Assembly (NCBI GenBank): GCA_040772665.1
Contig: JAXGXT010000006.1
Span: 91,916-155,915 of the forward strand
From: JAXGXT01 sp040772665
Lineage (GTDB): Bacteria; Bacillota; Clostridia; Lachnospirales; Anaerotignaceae
Length of the DNA: 64,000 bases
Reading direction: 5' to 3'
Shown: positions 16,488 through 24,393 of the stretch, piece by piece
How the letters are laid out: the number at the start of each line of letters is the position of its first letter
Numbering within the stretch: the stretch's first letter is position 1
Translations under genes and position numbers: made by a program
Notes under the pieces: generated by a model
Told to the model about the DNA's origin: nothing
Seen by the model: only the letters and a program-made list of their open reading frames with translations
Database searches by the model: none

Positions 16488-17144
16488 TTACTTTCTGCCT
16501 TCAATTATAACTCTCTTGCACTGGTCAAAGTGATTTTTAACAGCTTGATAAGCATCCATTTTATTACCTGATTCTATAGCTTTAAGCAAATCGTCATGCT
16601 CATTCATTGTTCCCTCGGCTCTTCCGTTTTTATACAAAGACCTCATGCCCACAAGTTTAATTTTGGCTCTTAGGTTGTCCATAATGTTTAAAAACTGGCT
16701 GTTTCGAGCAAACTCCAACAGCTCTTTATGAAACAAAGTATCGTTTTCCATCCAAAGGTTTGGAGAAACATGGGCCTCATAGGCTTCTCTCTCCACTTCG
16801 CTTAAGTGTCGAAGACGTTTTAGAAGAGCTTTTCCCTCCATTGTGTTTATCTGCTCGGCAGCATACATGGCACAATATCCTTCTATTGCACATCTAAGCC
16901 CAAAAATTTCCTCAATTTCTTTATTGCTCATTGGTTTTACAGAAAACCCTTTGTTTGGATGTATTTGCAAAAATCCTTCTTGTGAAAGCTGCAAAACCGC
17001 TTCTCTTATAGGGGTTCTGGAAATCTCAAGCATATCTGCAAAATATTGTTCACTATAAATTTCAGTCGGCTTAATTTTTTCTTCGGTTATAGCATTAAGC
17101 AAATAATCGTAAGATTGCTTTTTTAATGTCACTCGTTTTATCAT
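16488..17144 (-). CDS. GntR-family (FCD subfamily) transcriptional regulator
   Basis: A 218-residue regulator. Residues 1-72 form the winged helix (IYSEQYFADMLEISRTPIREAVLQL, then HPNKGFSV), the standard GntR DNA-binding signature. Residues 75-215 are all-helical and fit the FCD ligand domain, with FGLRCAIEGYCA, NDTLFHKELLEFA and HDDLLKAIESG; the His positions match the metal site of many FCD proteins. Members often sense sugar acids or other carboxylates. Its own promoter carries a 14-base perfect palindrome over the -10 box, so it probably represses itself. The gene downstream is an enolase-superfamily enzyme with another palindrome, the likely target. Confidence 0.88.
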   Translation of the reverse strand: MIKRVTLKKQSYDYLLNAITEEKIKPTEIYSEQYFADMLEISRTPIREAVLQLSQEGFLQIHPNKGFSVKPMSNKEIEEIFGLRCAIEGYCAMYAAEQINTMEGKALLKRLRHLSEVEREAYEAHVSPNLWMENDTLFHKELLEFARNSQFLNIMDNLRAKIKLVGMRSLYKNGRAEGTMNEHDDLLKAIESGNKMDAYQAVKNHFDQCKRVIIEGRK

Positions 17145-17161
17145 ACAAAAACCTCCACGTT

Positions 17162-17193
17162 AGTAGTATACTACTTCCACGCTTTAATGTCAA
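17162..17193 (-). promoter_or_regulatory. GntR-gene promoter with operator palindrome over the -10
   Basis: Minus strand: TTGACA (17193-17188), 17-base spacer, TATACT (17170-17165). The perfect palindrome AGTAGTATACTACT at 17162-17175 covers the -10, so a bound dimer would block polymerase. The ribosome site GGAGG lies shortly after. Confidence 0.75.
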
Positions 17194-17288
17194 ATCAATT
17201 TGCAACAACTCTTTTAAAGGAGTTTAGAAAATACCGCCATAACAAAGTTGGGGTTCCGAGGTAAGTTCCTAATCAAGAAAATTTTTTT

Positions 17289-17325
17289 AAAACCTTATGG
17301 ATATGCGGCTTTTAGGCGGTTTAAG
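17289..17325. repeat. Degenerate copy of the ATATGCGG hairpin repeat
   Basis: AAAACC...GGATATGCGGCTTTTAGGCGGTTTAAG resembles the AACCGCA/TGCGGTT module at 2097-2120 but the left arm is mutated. It sits in the 240-base gap between the gntR gene and the coaBC stop, where nothing else is seen. Confidence 0.4.
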
Positions 17326-17383
17326 TGTTCTAATTTCCCTTAAAGCTTTTGAAACAAAGTCTGTTTTTCTTCAAACCTTTAAA

Positions 17384-18583
17384 TTATCTCTCACCCATAT
17401 TTTTAATTATTTTAGTTAAAATTATATTTGCAACTTCTTCCTTTGACATTAATTCTAGCTGTTCCTCACTATTTTTAGTTATTAAAGTAACAATATTCGT
17501 GTTTGTTCCAAACCCTGCACCTTCTTGTTTAAGGTTATTGGCAACAATCATGTCTATATTTTTCTTTACAAGTTTTTCTCTTGAATTTTTAACCATATTT
17601 TCTGTTTCCATTGAAAAACCGCATATAAATTGACCCTCAGTTCTGTTTTCCCCCATATATTTAATTATATCAATGTTTCTTGCCATTTCCATTGTCATAT
17701 CGCCGTCTTTTTTCTTGATTTTTTCATCGGCAAACACAGCGGGCCTATAGTCTGCAACAGCGGCGGCTTTTATTATAATATGATTTTTCCTAAACTCTTT
17801 TTCAAAAACTTCAAACATATCCTGAGCAGATATAATGTTTATCGTTTTAACAAATGCAGGAGGCTTTAAATTAGTTTTTCCGCTTACAAGGGTAACATCA
17901 GCACCTCTTCTTGTTGCCGCTTTTGCAATTTCATAGCCCATTTTTCCTGTTGAATGGTTGCTTATATATCTAACAGGGTCAAAAGCTTCTTGGGTAGGCC
18001 CTGCACTTACAATAACATTTAATCCTTTCATATCCTTTTCATAAGCAATCTCCTGAAGAATATATTCTATAAGAAGGGCTTCTTCAGGCATTTTCCCATC
18101 CCCCTCATCACCGCATGCAAGATAGCCGCTATCAGGAGGAATAATTGTATAACCGAAATGTTTAAGCTTTGCAATATTATCTTGAACAATGGGGTTATTA
18201 TACATTGTGGTGTTCATTGCAGGGGCAACAATAACATTACAACGCATTGCCATTGTGCTTGTTGTAAGCATATCGTCTGCAATTCCGTTTGCAATTTTGC
18301 CTAAAACATTTGCTGTGGCAGGCGCAATAAGCATTATATCTGCCCTTTTTCCAAGGGAAACATGCTCCACGTGAAACTCAAAATTTCTGTCAAAAGTATC
18401 CGTAAGGCATTTATGCCCCGTTAGTGTTTCAAAGGTTATGGGGTTAATAAAATTAGCTGCATTTTTAGTCATTACAACATGAACATCAGCATTGAGTTTT
18501 TTAAGCATACTTACGCAGTTTGCCATTTTGTAAGCGGCAATTCCGCCGCAAACACCCACAACAACTGTTTTACCCTTAAGCAT
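17384..18583 (-). CDS. coaBC: Bifunctional phosphopantothenoylcysteine decarboxylase/synthetase
   Basis: A 399-residue CoA-biosynthesis enzyme. The N-terminal CoaC flavoprotein domain (1-180) shows GVCGGIAAYK, the PAMN motif as APAMNTTMY, and the substrate-clamp sequence LACGDEGDGKMPE with its Cys. The C-terminal CoaB domain (185-395) starts NVIVSAGPTQEAFDPVRYISNHSTGKMG and has the dimer motif KIKKKDG. It adds cysteine to 4'-phosphopantothenate and decarboxylates the product. It follows rfbA by 21 bases on the same strand, probably cotranscribed. panC, an earlier CoA-pathway gene, lies at 25237-26079. Confidence 0.95.
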   Translation of the reverse strand: MLKGKTVVVGVCGGIAAYKMANCVSMLKKLNADVHVVMTKNAANFINPITFETLTGHKCLTDTFDRNFEFHVEHVSLGKRADIMLIAPATANVLGKIANGIADDMLTTSTMAMRCNVIVAPAMNTTMYNNPIVQDNIAKLKHFGYTIIPPDSGYLACGDEGDGKMPEEALLIEYILQEIAYEKDMKGLNVIVSAGPTQEAFDPVRYISNHSTGKMGYEIAKAATRRGADVTLVSGKTNLKPPAFVKTINIISAQDMFEVFEKEFRKNHIIIKAAAVADYRPAVFADEKIKKKDGDMTMEMARNIDIIKYMGENRTEGQFICGFSMETENMVKNSREKLVKKNIDMIVANNLKQEGAGFGTNTNIVTLITKNSEEQLELMSKEEVANIILTKIIKNMGER

Positions 18584-18604
18584 TTAAATTCACCTCTTTG
18601 GTTT

Positions 18605-19480
18605 TTATTGTTCTGTAAAGTCAATTCTTGAAAGAATATATTTGCCGTAATTTGTTGTTTTAAGTTCATCTCCAAGAAGTTTTATTTGGTTTTTATTAAT
18701 CCAGCCGTTATTATAAGAAATTTCCTCCACGCAGGCAACATATTTGCCTGTTTCTTTTTGAATGTTTCTAATAACAAAAGCCGCCTCTAAAAGGCTGTCC
18801 TCTGTTCCTGCATCAAGCCAAACAAAATCGTCTTTAAGCTTAACAACATTAAGTTGTTTCAGTTTAAGATATTCGTTGTTAACGGAAGTTATCTCCAGTT
18901 CTCCCCTTTGTGAGGGCTGAATGTTTTTGGCAATATCCACAACCTTGTTGTCATAAAAATAAAGCCCCGGAACAATATAGTTGGATTTTGGATTCTTTGG
19001 TTTTTCCTCAATGCTTATGGCTTTGCCTTTTTCGTCAAATTCCACAACACCAAAGGCTTCAGGATTTTTCACATAATAGCCAAATATTGCGGCACCAGAT
19101 TTATTTTTTGAAGCCTCAAAAAGATATTCCCTTAATCCGTCACCATAAAAAATATTATCTCCTAAAACAAGACAAACCGAATCATTTCCTATAAATTCTT
19201 CACCTACTATAAAAGCATCTGCAATTCCCCTTTGAACCTTTTGCTCTTTATATTGTATGTTCATTCCAAGTTGACTTCCATCCCCCAAAAGACGTTCAAA
19301 AGATTCATAGTCACTTGGCGGAACAATTATAAGAACATCTTTAATACCTGCCTGCTGCAAAACAGCAAGGGGGTAATACAAAAGAGGTTTGTCATATATT
19401 GGTATTAAGGGTTTACAAACTGTTTTCGTCATTGGATAAAGCCTTGTGCCTTTACCTGCAGCAAGAATAATACCTTTCAC
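18605..19480 (-). CDS. rfbA: Glucose-1-phosphate thymidylyltransferase
   Basis: A 291-residue nucleotidyltransferase that makes dTDP-glucose, the first step to dTDP-rhamnose. MKGIILAAGKGTRLYPMTK holds the nucleotide-binding loop; YKEQKVQRGIADAF, LGDNIFYG, EFDEKGKAISIEEKPKNPKSNY and GELEITSVN are family motifs. The start is GTG at 19480 with GGGAGG eight bases upstream. Length is normal. No rfbB, rfbC or rfbD genes are next to it; instead coaBC follows, which suggests the rhamnose genes are elsewhere or the product feeds another dTDP sugar. Confidence 0.93.
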   Translation of the reverse strand: MKGIILAAGKGTRLYPMTKTVCKPLIPIYDKPLLYYPLAVLQQAGIKDVLIIVPPSDYESFERLLGDGSQLGMNIQYKEQKVQRGIADAFIVGEEFIGNDSVCLVLGDNIFYGDGLREYLFEASKNKSGAAIFGYYVKNPEAFGVVEFDEKGKAISIEEKPKNPKSNYIVPGLYFYDNKVVDIAKNIQPSQRGELEITSVNNEYLKLKQLNVVKLKDDFVWLDAGTEDSLLEAAFVIRNIQKETGKYVACVEEISYNNGWINKNQIKLLGDELKTTNYGKYILSRIDFTEQ

Positions 19481-19870
19481 TTTTTAATTCCTCCCATACT
19501 TTAAAATTTTACTCATCTATATTAAAATCTTTTAGTAACGCTGTAAAACATTATAATCAATGTATTTTTAAAAGACATTTCATAAAATTAAGTTTTACTA
19601 AAGCTTTTATATCTCTTATAAAAATCATAGTCCCTTGACAAAATATTGTACCATATTACTGTTATATTTTGTATCTTTTTTGCTAAAATTATTATTTTTA
19701 AGATTTAATATATATTTTTTTAATAATTATTGTGATTAAGTCACAGTTAAATATTAAAAATGCTGGTATACTATTAAAATATAAATATATTTTTATATGT
19801 AACTTTTGTTTCTTATTTAGACTTTAACAATTTAAAAATTTATTGTTTTTATTTGAAAGGAGATACTAAT
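19481..19870. promoter_or_regulatory. AT-rich divergent intergenic region with ferritin promoter
   Basis: No coding signal in either strand. For the plus strand an extended -10, TGGTATACT (TATACT at 19767-19772), lies about 100 bases before the ferritin ATG, giving a long leader; no good -35 is seen. AAAGGAG precedes the ATG. A TTGACA at 19635-19640 has no well-spaced -10. No clear Fur-type palindrome was found. Confidence 0.4.
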
Positions 19871-20383
19871 ATGGATAAAAAAGTTTCAGAATTATTAAAC
19901 GAACAAATTCAAAAAGAGATTTTTTCTGCATATCTTTACTTAGGCATGTCAGACTATTACAGTGATGAAGGTTTAGACGGCTTTGCCAACTGGTTTTATG
20001 TTCAGGCTCAAGAAGAAATGAGCCACGCAATGCTTTTTAGGGAATATCTTCTCAATAACGGCGAAAAAATTAAACTTTTGCCTATTGACGCACCTGAAAA
20101 TGAATATTCATCTTTTGCCCTTCCTTTAGACAAAGCCTTGGAGCATGAGCAGTTTGTAACAGCATTGATTAATAGAATTTATGAAGCTGCAATGAATGTT
20201 AAAGACTTTCGTACATTAGAGTTTCTTAACTGGTTTATTAAAGAACAGGGAGAAGAAGAGAAAAATTCTTCCGACCTTATAAAAAAATTCGAACTTTTCG
20301 GCCATGATGCAAAGGGCCTTTATTCGTTAGATCAAGAATTGGCGGCAAGAGTGTATGCTCCTCCTTCATTAGTGCTTGATTAA
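19871..20383 (+). CDS. Non-haem ferritin
   Basis: A 170-residue iron-storage subunit from ATG 19871, which follows AAAGGAG; an upstream in-frame start lacks a site. The four-helix core is clear: EQIQKEIFSAYLYLGMSDYY (helix A, first ferroxidase Glu), QAQEEMSHAMLFREYL (ExxH ligands), EHEQFVTALINRIYEAA, and FLNWFIKEQGEEEKN (helix D). Ferroxidase ligands of bacterial FtnA-type ferritins are present, so it should oxidise Fe2+ and store iron as a 24-mer. It is a single-gene unit ended by a strong terminator. Confidence 0.93.
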   Translation: MDKKVSELLNEQIQKEIFSAYLYLGMSDYYSDEGLDGFANWFYVQAQEEMSHAMLFREYLLNNGEKIKLLPIDAPENEYSSFALPLDKALEHEQFVTALINRIYEAAMNVKDFRTLEFLNWFIKEQGEEEKNSSDLIKKFELFGHDAKGLYSLDQELAARVYAPPSLVLD

Positions 20384-20488
20384 TAAATTAATTTAAGCTG
20401 TGCTAAATTGGCAAAGTCTTTCTTTAAAAAGAGGTTTTATGTGTCTGTGACATTTATGTTCAACTTCTAAAACTTTCTTGATAATCTA

Positions 20489-20522
20489 AAATCCTCCTAT
20501 CCGTAAAAGTATAGGAGGATTT
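20489..20522 (+). terminator. Intrinsic terminator after ferritin
   Basis: AAATCCTCCTAT and ATAGGAGGATTT form a 12-base-pair perfect stem with a 10-base loop, followed by CTTATG. It lies about 105 bases after the ferritin stop. Confidence 0.8.
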
Positions 20523-20584
20523 CTTATGACAAACTTTACATGCTTTAAAATTACTTTATTAAATTAAATTTTTTCGGAGGAAAA

Positions 20585-21448
20585 ATGTACGATAAAACAG
20601 TTACGATTTTAAACTCGCAAATACAGCACGGAAAATTAAGCAACAGAATTTATGTTATGCATGTTGATAAAAATAATATATCAGAAACACTAAAAAAACT
20701 TAACCTTTTGGCAATTGAAAACAGCTATACAAAAATCTTTGCTAAAGTTCCAGAAGGTATAAAAGAAACCTTTGAAAAAGAAAGTTTTCTTGTAGAGGCT
20801 CAGATACCTGATTTTTTTAACGGCAATGAAAAGTGCTTATTCATGGCAAAGTTTTTTCATAATGACAGGGCAAAGCCTGTTGACAAAAACCTAAACAATA
20901 AAGTTTTAAACACTGCCTTAGATAATAAAATCAAATCTTTAAACAAAAACGTACCTCTTCAAAATGGTTATGAAATTAAAAAAGCCACTCCTGATGATGC
21001 AAAAGAAATGGCTTTGATATATTCACTTGTTTTTGAAACATATCCCGTTGCTGTTTTTGATTCAAACTATATAAAAGAAAGCATGAAAGAAAATTATATT
21101 TATTTCATAGTTAAAAAAGAAAATACAATAGTAGGTGTTTCATCTTGCGATGTATGCAAAGCTGAAAAAAATGCGGAAATGACTGATTTTGCAGTTCTTC
21201 CTCAACACAGAGAAAACAATCTTTCATTTTTTTTGCTTAAAGAAATGGAAAAGGAAATGTGTTCTTTAGGCATCAAATCTCTTTACACAATTGCAAGAGC
21301 CGCCTCATTTTCAATGAATTCCACATTTTCAAAAAGCAATTATTCTTTTGGTGGAACACTTGTAAAAAACACCCAAATAGGCGGAGATATTGAAGATATG
21401 AATGTTTGGTTTAAAAATCTCATTCCCACTGAAAAACACCACGGTTAA
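20585..21448 (+). CDS. ablB: Putative beta-lysine N-acetyltransferase AblB
   Basis: A 287-residue protein. The N-terminal half has the AblB-specific pattern: HGKLSNRIYVMHV, SYTKIFAKVPEG, FLVEAQIPDFFNG, CLFMAKFF. The C-terminal half (130-285) is a GNAT acetyltransferase fold with TDFAVLPQHRENNLSFFLLKEMEKE at the acetyl-CoA loop. AblB makes N-epsilon-acetyl-beta-lysine, an osmolyte, from beta-lysine made by lysine 2,3-aminomutase (AblA). No ablA lies beside it; the radical SAM genes in the window are other families. GGAGG precedes the ATG. Its last 29 bases overlap the end of the convergent MaoC gene. Confidence 0.85.
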   Translation: MYDKTVTILNSQIQHGKLSNRIYVMHVDKNNISETLKKLNLLAIENSYTKIFAKVPEGIKETFEKESFLVEAQIPDFFNGNEKCLFMAKFFHNDRAKPVDKNLNNKVLNTALDNKIKSLNKNVPLQNGYEIKKATPDDAKEMALIYSLVFETYPVAVFDSNYIKESMKENYIYFIVKKENTIVGVSSCDVCKAEKNAEMTDFAVLPQHRENNLSFFLLKEMEKEMCSLGIKSLYTIARAASFSMNSTFSKSNYSFGGTLVKNTQIGGDIEDMNVWFKNLIPTEKHHG

Positions 21449-22304
21449 GCACTATTTTATTTGTTGTTTTATCTATAAAACGAAAATAAGCTGTATCTTC
21501 AGCCACTTTCCAAATTTGTATTTCAACAGGGCTTCCGGGTAAAAGAGGGCTGCTCATCTGTGCGGCCATACGCTTCATTCTTTCAGGCTCATTGGGTATA
21601 AGTGCAGCTATGTTCATTCGGCACGCAAACCCAAATGAGCATAAGCCTTGCATAATAGGCTGTTCAAACTTCATTTCCTTGGAATATTCAGGGTCAACAT
21701 GTATTAAGTTTGTATCCCCGGTAAGTCGGTAAAGCAGGTTTTGAGTGGGCGACACATAATCTTCCACAATAAAATCCGCTTCTCTTTCAGGTATAACAAC
21801 ATCACTTTTAGGCATTGGTTTTCCGCCAAAACCTCCTGCCTCGTGGAAGAATGTAGAAGAAAAATTGGTGCAGACAAGGTTTCCCGCTTCATCTCTTACA
21901 TCAATTTTTGTTTTAATTACTGCCCCTTTTCCTTCACCTCTGTCGTATACACCAACTATTTCATCCTGCCACTGAAAAGTTCCCTTAATAGGGTCTACAG
22001 GTCTATGAAGTATAATTTCATGATCCATATTTAAAAATGCAATTGTAGGCTTAATAATTTCTTCCGCAAGCATTGATGCCGGAAGCGGCATCCACTGATA
22101 AGGCTTCACATTCACAGTTCCCCAGTAAGGCACGGTTGCATACGTGGGAATTGCCTTAAGGCACTTTTCGTATGTATAAATCAAATCTTCTTTCCCTGCT
22201 CCAACTGCCAGCGCATAAAGAATAACATCCCGCCAAGTATATTCCATATATCGAGGCTCCATTTTCTTGCCTGTTAAGGCTTCTTCCAGATTAATCTTTG
22301 ACAT
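21420..22304 (-). CDS. MaoC-family enoyl-CoA hydratase (double hot-dog)
   Basis: A 294-residue protein resembling the hydratase-2 part of peroxisomal multifunctional enzymes. Residues 1-150 form a degenerate first hot-dog; residues 165-290 carry the signature LLYRLTGDTNLIHVDPEYSKEMKFEQPIMQGL, with the Asp and His of R-specific enoyl-CoA hydratases. It should hydrate trans-2-enoyl-CoA. It stands alone, with no dehydrogenase or thiolase gene next to it. GGGAG precedes the ATG. It is convergent with ablB and overlaps its 3' end by 29 bases, with no terminator between them. Confidence 0.88.
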   Translation of the reverse strand: MSKINLEEALTGKKMEPRYMEYTWRDVILYALAVGAGKEDLIYTYEKCLKAIPTYATVPYWGTVNVKPYQWMPLPASMLAEEIIKPTIAFLNMDHEIILHRPVDPIKGTFQWQDEIVGVYDRGEGKGAVIKTKIDVRDEAGNLVCTNFSSTFFHEAGGFGGKPMPKSDVVIPEREADFIVEDYVSPTQNLLYRLTGDTNLIHVDPEYSKEMKFEQPIMQGLCSFGFACRMNIAALIPNEPERMKRMAAQMSSPLLPGSPVEIQIWKVAEDTAYFRFIDKTTNKIVLNRGVFQWE

Positions 22305-22479
22305 TTTTAATCTCCCTTTTAAATTCTTATTATTTTTATAATATCATAAAAATAATACCACAAAAATAAATGATGTAAAACCAATTAATTCCTTAGACTT
22401 AAACCATTGACTTATATAAACTACTGTGCTAACTTAAAAATAAGTAAAACTTAAACCTAAAGTATACAGGAGGGTAATC

Positions 22480-23210
22480 ATGGATATTTCAAACCCGGTT
22501 TTTATTGCAGCTTGTGTTTTTACAAGGGAACACCCTCAGCTTAGCAAGGTTGTTCAAGAATATATACACACACGGTTTAACATGCCTATAATGCGCTGTT
22601 GTGTAAAAAATTATATGGTTAAGGAATTTGAAAATGAAATGCAGCCTAAAATTTCTGAACAATGGAATAACTTCCCCATTATATTGATGTTAATGAATCA
22701 AACACAGTTATTTATATCTGCCATAATTGTTTGGCAATATTTCAAGAACAGCTGCCAAAGATACCGATTATGTCGTTTTGGGAGTTGGTTTTAAACGATG
22801 ACAGTTTCCCCTATCCTGATTATAAAGGTGAAAAAATCACACTGCAGGATTGCTGGCGTTCCCATGATAACACTGTTGAACAAGACACTGTGAGAAAGCT
22901 GCTTAAAAAAATGAATGTGGAAATTGTTGAGCTTGAAGAAAACAGAGAAAAAACCGACTTTTGCGGAATTTCACTTTTTTCTCCGGCACCTGAAAGAAAC
23001 CTTAAATTGGCTCCTAAGCGATTTGTTGAAAACGCAGAAGGCAAATTTATAGAGCACAGTGAGGAAGAACAGAAAAAAATAATGGAAGACTACTGTAAAA
23101 ATATAACCACAGAAAAAGTAGTTTCATACTGTCATTATTGTGCTAAAGGGCTTAAAGTTGGGGGCAAAGACAGCTTTCATCTTGCACATCTTCTTTTCGG
23201 ACTTGCGTAA
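22480..23210 (+). pseudogene. Cysteine-rich conserved protein, frameshifted
   Basis: ATG at 22480 follows AGGAGG and opens MDISNPVFIAACVFTREHPQ. At a run of four C (22674-22677) the frame fails; one extra C gives NNFPHYIDVNESNTVIYICHNC and joins the downstream frame to 23210. The restored protein is about 243 residues with several Cys pairs: RCC near 39, ICHNC near 80, DCW, DFCG and SYCHYC near the C terminus, a pattern suggesting metal or Fe-S binding. I recall unnamed Clostridia proteins of this kind but know no function. In the given sequence the first frame ends early with unrelated residues. It is a single-gene unit with a terminator at 23270-23310. Confidence 0.75.
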
Positions 23211-23269
23211 CATTTAAGGCTTGGTTTAAAAGAAGTAAAAGCCTAAATGTCTAAATTTAAAAACAACCC

Positions 23270-23310
23270 AAAAAGAGCCTTTTACCAGCATTTAGCAAAA
23301 GGTTCTTTTT
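23270..23310. terminator. Bidirectional terminator between the Cys-rich gene and the pirin gene
   Basis: AAAAAGAGCCTTTT and AAAAGGTTCTTTTT form a stem with one G-U pair and an A run on one side and a T run on the other. It serves the two convergent genes. Confidence 0.8.
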
Positions 23311-23347
23311 AAATTTTTATATATTTTTAAATGTTAAAAAGCTATAT

Positions 23348-24187
23348 TTATCTGGAACTTTTAATAAACTTTCCTTCTTCAAGCTCTTTAAACGCAAGGG
23401 AAAGCTCTTCTTTTGTGTTCATTACAATAGGGCCGCCCCAAGCAATCGGCTCTTTAAGCGGTTTGCCTGATAAAAACATAAACCTAAGCTCACTGTTTTC
23501 CTTTGCAGACACTGAGATATAATCGCCTGCACCAAAAATAACGGCAGTTTTTTCGTCTATGTAGCTGTCGTTGATTTTCCCATCACCCTCTATAAGAAAA
23601 ATAAATGCATTTTCATCAAAAGCCGTAGGTATCTCTATGGTCTTTCCTTTTTCAAGATGAACATCATAAATCGAGGCTTGAATATGGTCAGGCTTTACAC
23701 CTTCTTTATCTTCAAACTTTCCCGAGATAATTCTTACTACTCCCCCGTCAACTTTTACTAAAGGAATCATTTCTTTTGTTATGCTTAAATAAGAAGGCTC
23801 TGTCATTTTTTCAGCTTTAGGAAGATTAAGCCAAATCTGGAGTCCTAACATCCGCTTAGAAGCCTTTGGCATTTCTTGATGAAGTATTCCGTTTCCTGCA
23901 CTCATCCATTGACTTTCGCCCTCACGAATTACATCTTTGTTTCCCAGGCTGTCCTCATGTTCAATACTTCCTGATATAAGGTATGTTATGGTTTCTATGC
24001 CCCTGTGAGGATGCATTGGAAAGCCGGCAGTATAATCTTGTGCATTATAGGAATCAAAAGAATCCAACAATAAAAACGGATCAAAATCTTCGGCATCACG
24101 TTTTCCAAGAACTCTTATTAAATGAACTCCTGCACCGTCGATTGCCTTTTCTCCCCTAACGGTTTTTATAATCTCTCTTTTTTTCAT
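23348..24187 (-). CDS. Pirin-family cupin protein
   Basis: A 279-residue bicupin from ATG 24187, preceded by AAAAGGGGCG; an upstream extension of the frame lacks a ribosome site. The N-terminal cupin has GFPMHPHRGIETITYLISG, whose His residues bind Fe in pirins, then DVIREGESQWMSAGNGILHQE. The C-terminal cupin includes KPDHIQASIYDVHLEKG and ends GKPLKEPIAWGGPIVMNTKEEL, a usual pirin tail. Some bacterial pirins have quercetinase activity or bind metabolic enzymes; no specific role can be stated. Single-gene unit. Confidence 0.9.
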   Translation of the reverse strand: MKKREIIKTVRGEKAIDGAGVHLIRVLGKRDAEDFDPFLLLDSFDSYNAQDYTAGFPMHPHRGIETITYLISGSIEHEDSLGNKDVIREGESQWMSAGNGILHQEMPKASKRMLGLQIWLNLPKAEKMTEPSYLSITKEMIPLVKVDGGVVRIISGKFEDKEGVKPDHIQASIYDVHLEKGKTIEIPTAFDENAFIFLIEGDGKINDSYIDEKTAVIFGAGDYISVSAKENSELRFMFLSGKPLKEPIAWGGPIVMNTKEELSLAFKELEEGKFIKSSR

Positions 24188-24337
24188 ACATATCGCCCCT
24201 TTTCTTATAATATAAACTATTGGGAAACGCCTATACTTGCAAAATAATATAGATATACTTTTCATTAAAGTATATCAGAAAAACAGCCTGTTATAAACAC
24301 AAATTGTCTGCAATCTTTATAATCGGCAAAATAAAAA

Positions 24338-24376
24338 ATCCGGCATAAATGATTATAAAAATCTTTTATACCGGAT
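24338..24376 (-). terminator. Intrinsic terminator after the SatP-type transporter gene
   Basis: ATCCGG and CCGGAT with adjoining ATAAA/TTTAT make the stem; on the minus strand a TTTTTT run follows. It lies 18 bases after the stop at 24394. Confidence 0.8.
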
Positions 24377-24393
24377 CTTGATTTAAATTTAAG

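Noticed and set aside
19635..19668. TTGACA-based promoter in the ferritin-rfbA gap
   Set aside because: The nearest TATATT is 22 bases away and CATATT 11 bases away, so the spacing is poor.
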